Of a DNA stretch of 64,000 nucleotides, positions 61,916 to 64,000 are shown one piece after another. Where the stretch lies: assembly GCA_950022695.1 (NCBI GenBank), contig CATLLN010000002.1, positions 540,059 to 604,058 of the forward strand, given 5' to 3'. The notes below the pieces were generated by a model that was given only the letters and a program-made list of their open reading frames with translations, had not been told where the DNA came from and ran no database searches. Origin of the DNA: an uncultured bacterium. Its GTDB lineage: Bacteria > Cyanobacteriota > Vampirovibrionia > Gastranaerophilales > Gastranaerophilaceae. Each line of letters opens with the position of its first letter. Positions within the stretch are counted from its first letter, which is position 1. Both the position numbers and the translations under genes were made by a program.

Positions 61916-61929
61916 CTTGTCGTAGTGGC
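61916..61929 (+). repeat. 14-bp direct repeat of the tRNA-Leu 5' end
   Basis: CTTGTCGTAGTGGC here is identical to 62021-62034, where it covers the first 11 bases of the tRNA-Leu gene and three upstream bases. It is 105 bases upstream, outside the tRNA, and may be a remnant of a second tRNA copy or of a recombination event. Confidence 0.6.
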
Positions 61930-61950
61930 ACTCTGCCGACGAAAAGCTGA

Positions 61951-63786
61951 CTAAATGTCAGGTTTGAGAAGAGGGTTATTGAAAATAACCTCCGCCACAA
62001 GACGCGAATAATAAATAATCCTTGTCGTAGTGGCGGAATGGTAGACGCGCACGCTTGAGGGGCGTGTGGAGAGATCTGTGGGGGTTCGAGTCCCCCCTAC
62101 GACATTTAACTTTTTAGAGTCTCCATAATGAGGCTCTATTTCAGTATTTAAACGGTTTTGGCGAGTTCCAATCATAGTTACATTGCTCAAGGTCAAACGG
62201 TCTTTTTTAAGGGCTTGTTTTGCACTCTCTGAGCGAGTTTCAAGAGTTCCAGTCAATGTTTTTAAGTCTGCTGAGAATTCCTGTTTTCGTCTTGCTTTCA
62301 TTTGTCTTAGGTGTTCAAACACTGGTCTCAACTTTACTTTAAGCCTGTTTGTATCTTCATCAAATATGATACTTTCAGTTATAGTGTTCAGTATCAGTCG
62401 TTTTTCTTCAAGTGTAGCTTTCAGGTATAACTCAGGTATTCTGTTTGCAAAGTCAATTAAGATACTAATTCGTTTAACTGTGTCCTTTGAGTTCTCAGAT
62501 AAATTACTTATCTCATTAGCAACAGCACTCTTTCGAGCTTCCAATTTCTTGATTATTTCTGCTCGTGTTGTATCACTTACCCCTAATTTGCTTGTGTTAC
62601 TTGCTATTAAGTGCTCTGCTATCAGGTCTGTAAGCTCATCATATTGCTTTTTAAGGTCATCAATCGACTTATGTTCATATTTCTTTAAGTCTTTAATGGC
62701 ATTAGTTATCTCTTTCTTAACTGCCTTGATTTCAACTTCTGTAATATCAAAGCTCTCAATTACTTCTTGCATGGCTTCATCAATTAAGACTTCATTAATA
62801 TTCTTCTCTTTTCTATGTGTCTTTAAATAGTTTGAACAATGATAATATAGGTATGTGCCACTGTTATTAGCACCGTGTTTAGTTATTCCAACCATACTAT
62901 AGCCACATTTGGCACATTTGATAAAGTTAGAATAGGTATAAACAAGCCCTCTAGGCGACTTGATTTCAGAGCCTTTAAGCATGAGTTGCACCCTGTAGAA
63001 TAACTCAGGTGATACAATCGGCTCATGTACACCGTCAAAAATATCACCACCATGAACTACTTTACCTGCATATACAGGACTCTTGATAATGTCTTCAATT
63101 CTTTTTACTGTGTATGGCTTACCTTTGCTATCTACAAATCCATACTTAGCTAACTCTTTTCCTATTCTTTCATAGGAGAAAAGCCCTGTAGCATAAAGCT
63201 CAAAACATCTCTTTATATGGTGGGCTTTGTTCACATCAGGTTTGATAATTCCATGTTTGTGCTCATCTCGTGTGTTGATATAGCCTACAGGGGCTTTGCC
63301 ATGAAAATACCCCCTTGTTACACGGTTTCTAACTACTGAGCTTGTTCTCTCTTTGATATTGTCAAGCTCATCTTCTGCTTGCCCTATATAAACACCTATA
63401 AGGACTTTCTTAACTTTCTTGATGTCATCAAAGTTTTCCATGATACTTGCAATAGTACAACCACACTGCTTTATAGGTTTAAGTATTTCTGCAAAGAAAT
63501 CTTCTAAGCAACGAGAGAGCCTGTCTAACTTCCACACTACAACATAAGCAACCTCATGCCTGTGCTCTTTTACATACTTAAGCATGGTTTTAAGCCCTTT
63601 ACGGTCTGTATTAGAGCCTGTTTTGCCTGCGTCCTCAAAGTACACAAAGCTATAGCCTTGTGCCGTTGCTTTGTTCTTGCAGAGCTCTTTCTGCATTTCA
63701 AGGCTATAGCCACTGCTAGCCTGTTCAGCAGAGCTAACTCTGCCATAACCTACAACGATTTTTCTACTACAATTTTTCTTTGTCAT
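61951..63786 (-). CDS. Large serine recombinase reading into tRNA-Leu
   Basis: A 611-residue site-specific recombinase. The catalytic serine is in the VGYGRVSSAEQASSGYS stretch (about 13-25). The resolvase domain spans about 10-150 with YVVVWKLDRLSRC. The zinc-ribbon domain (about 290-330) has KCAKCGYSM and CSNYL, followed by a coiled coil (about 345-450). The ATG at 63786 has AAGGAG. The last about 55 codons cross the tRNA-Leu gene (stretch VVGGTRTPTDLSTRPSS is its antisense reading) and continue past it. This suggests insertion of the element at the tRNA. Confidence 0.87.
   Translation of the reverse strand: MTKKNCSRKIVVGYGRVSSAEQASSGYSLEMQKELCKNKATAQGYSFVYFEDAGKTGSNTDRKGLKTMLKYVKEHRHEVAYVVVWKLDRLSRCLEDFFAEILKPIKQCGCTIASIMENFDDIKKVKKVLIGVYIGQAEDELDNIKERTSSVVRNRVTRGYFHGKAPVGYINTRDEHKHGIIKPDVNKAHHIKRCFELYATGLFSYERIGKELAKYGFVDSKGKPYTVKRIEDIIKSPVYAGKVVHGGDIFDGVHEPIVSPELFYRVQLMLKGSEIKSPRGLVYTYSNFIKCAKCGYSMVGITKHGANNSGTYLYYHCSNYLKTHRKEKNINEVLIDEAMQEVIESFDITEVEIKAVKKEITNAIKDLKKYEHKSIDDLKKQYDELTDLIAEHLIASNTSKLGVSDTTRAEIIKKLEARKSAVANEISNLSENSKDTVKRISILIDFANRIPELYLKATLEEKRLILNTITESIIFDEDTNRLKVKLRPVFEHLRQMKARRKQEFSADLKTLTGTLETRSESAKQALKKDRLTLSNVTMIGTRQNRLNTEIEPHYGDSKKLNVVGGTRTPTDLSTRPSSVRVYHSATTTRIIYYSRLVAEVIFNNPLLKPDI
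62024..62104 (+). tRNA. tRNA-Leu (GAG anticodon)
   Basis: Cloverleaf with acceptor GTCGTAG/CTACGAC (62024-62030, 62097-62103), discriminator A (62104), anticodon loop TTGAGGG with GAG, an extended variable region, and T-loop GGTTCGAGTCC. A serine recombinase frame on the other strand runs through it. No CCA is encoded. Confidence 0.95.
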
Positions 63787-63949
63787 ATTCGTTCTCCTTT
63801 TCTATTATAGCATGCTCAGGGTTATCAACCCTAATTCCAATCCGCGTTATAGTGGTCATAAGCTGTGTTATACAAGCCTTAGCAACCACTTCATCCATTT
63901 GCTCACTAGGGGGCTCAAATTCAACAATCAACTTCTTGTTTTTAGCCAT
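63767..63949 (-). CDS. Small protein upstream of the recombinase
   Basis: A 60-residue protein (MAKNKKLIVEFEPPSEQMDE start), mostly charged, with a TTITRIGIRVDNPEHA segment. A GGTGGG-like site is next to the ATG at 63949. It overlaps the recombinase gene by 20 bases, indicating coupled translation. It could be a recombination directionality factor, but there is no sequence support for that. Confidence 0.6.
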   Translation of the reverse strand: MAKNKKLIVEFEPPSEQMDEVVAKACITQLMTTITRIGIRVDNPEHAIIEKENEYDKEKL

Positions 63950-64000
63950 TACCCACCCCCATGCCAGTACTGTAATAAGCCTGTAGTCTTGCTAACAGGG
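63942..64000 (-). CDS. End of a further CDS, cut by the window
   Basis: An open frame on the minus strand enters from beyond the window, reads LLARLQAYYSTGMGVGNG and stops at 63942. It overlaps the start of the 60-residue gene by eight bases, the same tight spacing as in the pair before it, so it probably belongs to the same element operon. Confidence 0.4.
   Translation of the reverse strand, partial: LLARLQAYYSTGMGVGNG

Noticed and set aside
62183..62830. 215-residue plus-strand frame opposite the serine recombinase
   Set aside because: Serine-rich antisense reading of the coiled-coil part of the recombinase; no ribosome site or family signature.

Overview
The window is AT-rich bacterial chromosome, mostly housekeeping genes with a few accessory islands. 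It probably comes from a non-photosynthetic cyanobacterial relative of the Gastranaerophilales (Melainabacteria/Vampirovibrionia) type. This placement is inferred from three things: several prepilin-like proteins with the GFTLAEVLITLGIIG N-terminus, the run of small lineage-type secreted or TPR proteins, and the absence of photosynthesis genes. A glycosyltransferase family 9 (heptosyltransferase-like) gene, a lipoprotein and a secreted POTRA-type division protein suggest a two-membrane envelope. No rRNA operon or CRISPR array was seen.

Layout. 1-3400: rplI (with the first codons of a probable dnaB after it), a ZIP metal transporter, a DUF2023-like gene, yggS and sepF. 3400-7330: a very AT-rich accessory locus with one 386-residue toxin-like protein followed by four related small membrane proteins, bounded by a 140-bp dispersed repeat. 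7350-16900: ffh, two separate XRE-regulator/prepilin divergent pairs, fba and a ROK kinase, two lineage-type proteins of unknown role and an orphan DNA methyltransferase. 16995-28400: mutL; a plsY/holB/holA group; two GNAT paralogues; and an envelope cluster murC-murB-ddl-ftsQ-polyprenyl synthetase-lepB. 28400-38500: second copy of the dispersed repeat next to a deleted nucleotidyltransferase pseudogene, then thiL, a GGDEF/HD protein, a GT9 enzyme, rsmD, leuS and mtnA. 38580-47140: dnaG-rpoD, an L,D-transpeptidase variant, a membrane-anchored Hsp20-like protein, ruvC, two small soluble proteins, a single-domain LuxR regulator and lepA. 47190-57300: a 52-codon small ORF with a structured 3' region, two large TPR proteins, a lipoprotein, an endonuclease IV-like protein, two more prepilin-like genes (one apparently phase-variable through a G9 tract), a Xer recombinase and engB. 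57300-61900: a flavodiiron protein and ferritin pair (oxygen/iron protection) and an aminotransferase. 61900-64000: tRNA-Leu(GAG) with a large serine recombinase whose reading frame runs back through the tRNA, which marks the edge of an integrated element continuing beyond the window.

The points most worth following are the toxin-like/membrane-paralogue locus (3407-7091), the out-of-frame poly-G prepilin gene (51563-52377), the palindromic 140-bp repeat, the small ORF with its cloverleaf-like RNA (47193-47562), and the recombinase/tRNA junction. Starts were moved from the longest open frame wherever a ribosome binding site and the family's usual N-terminus supported it.
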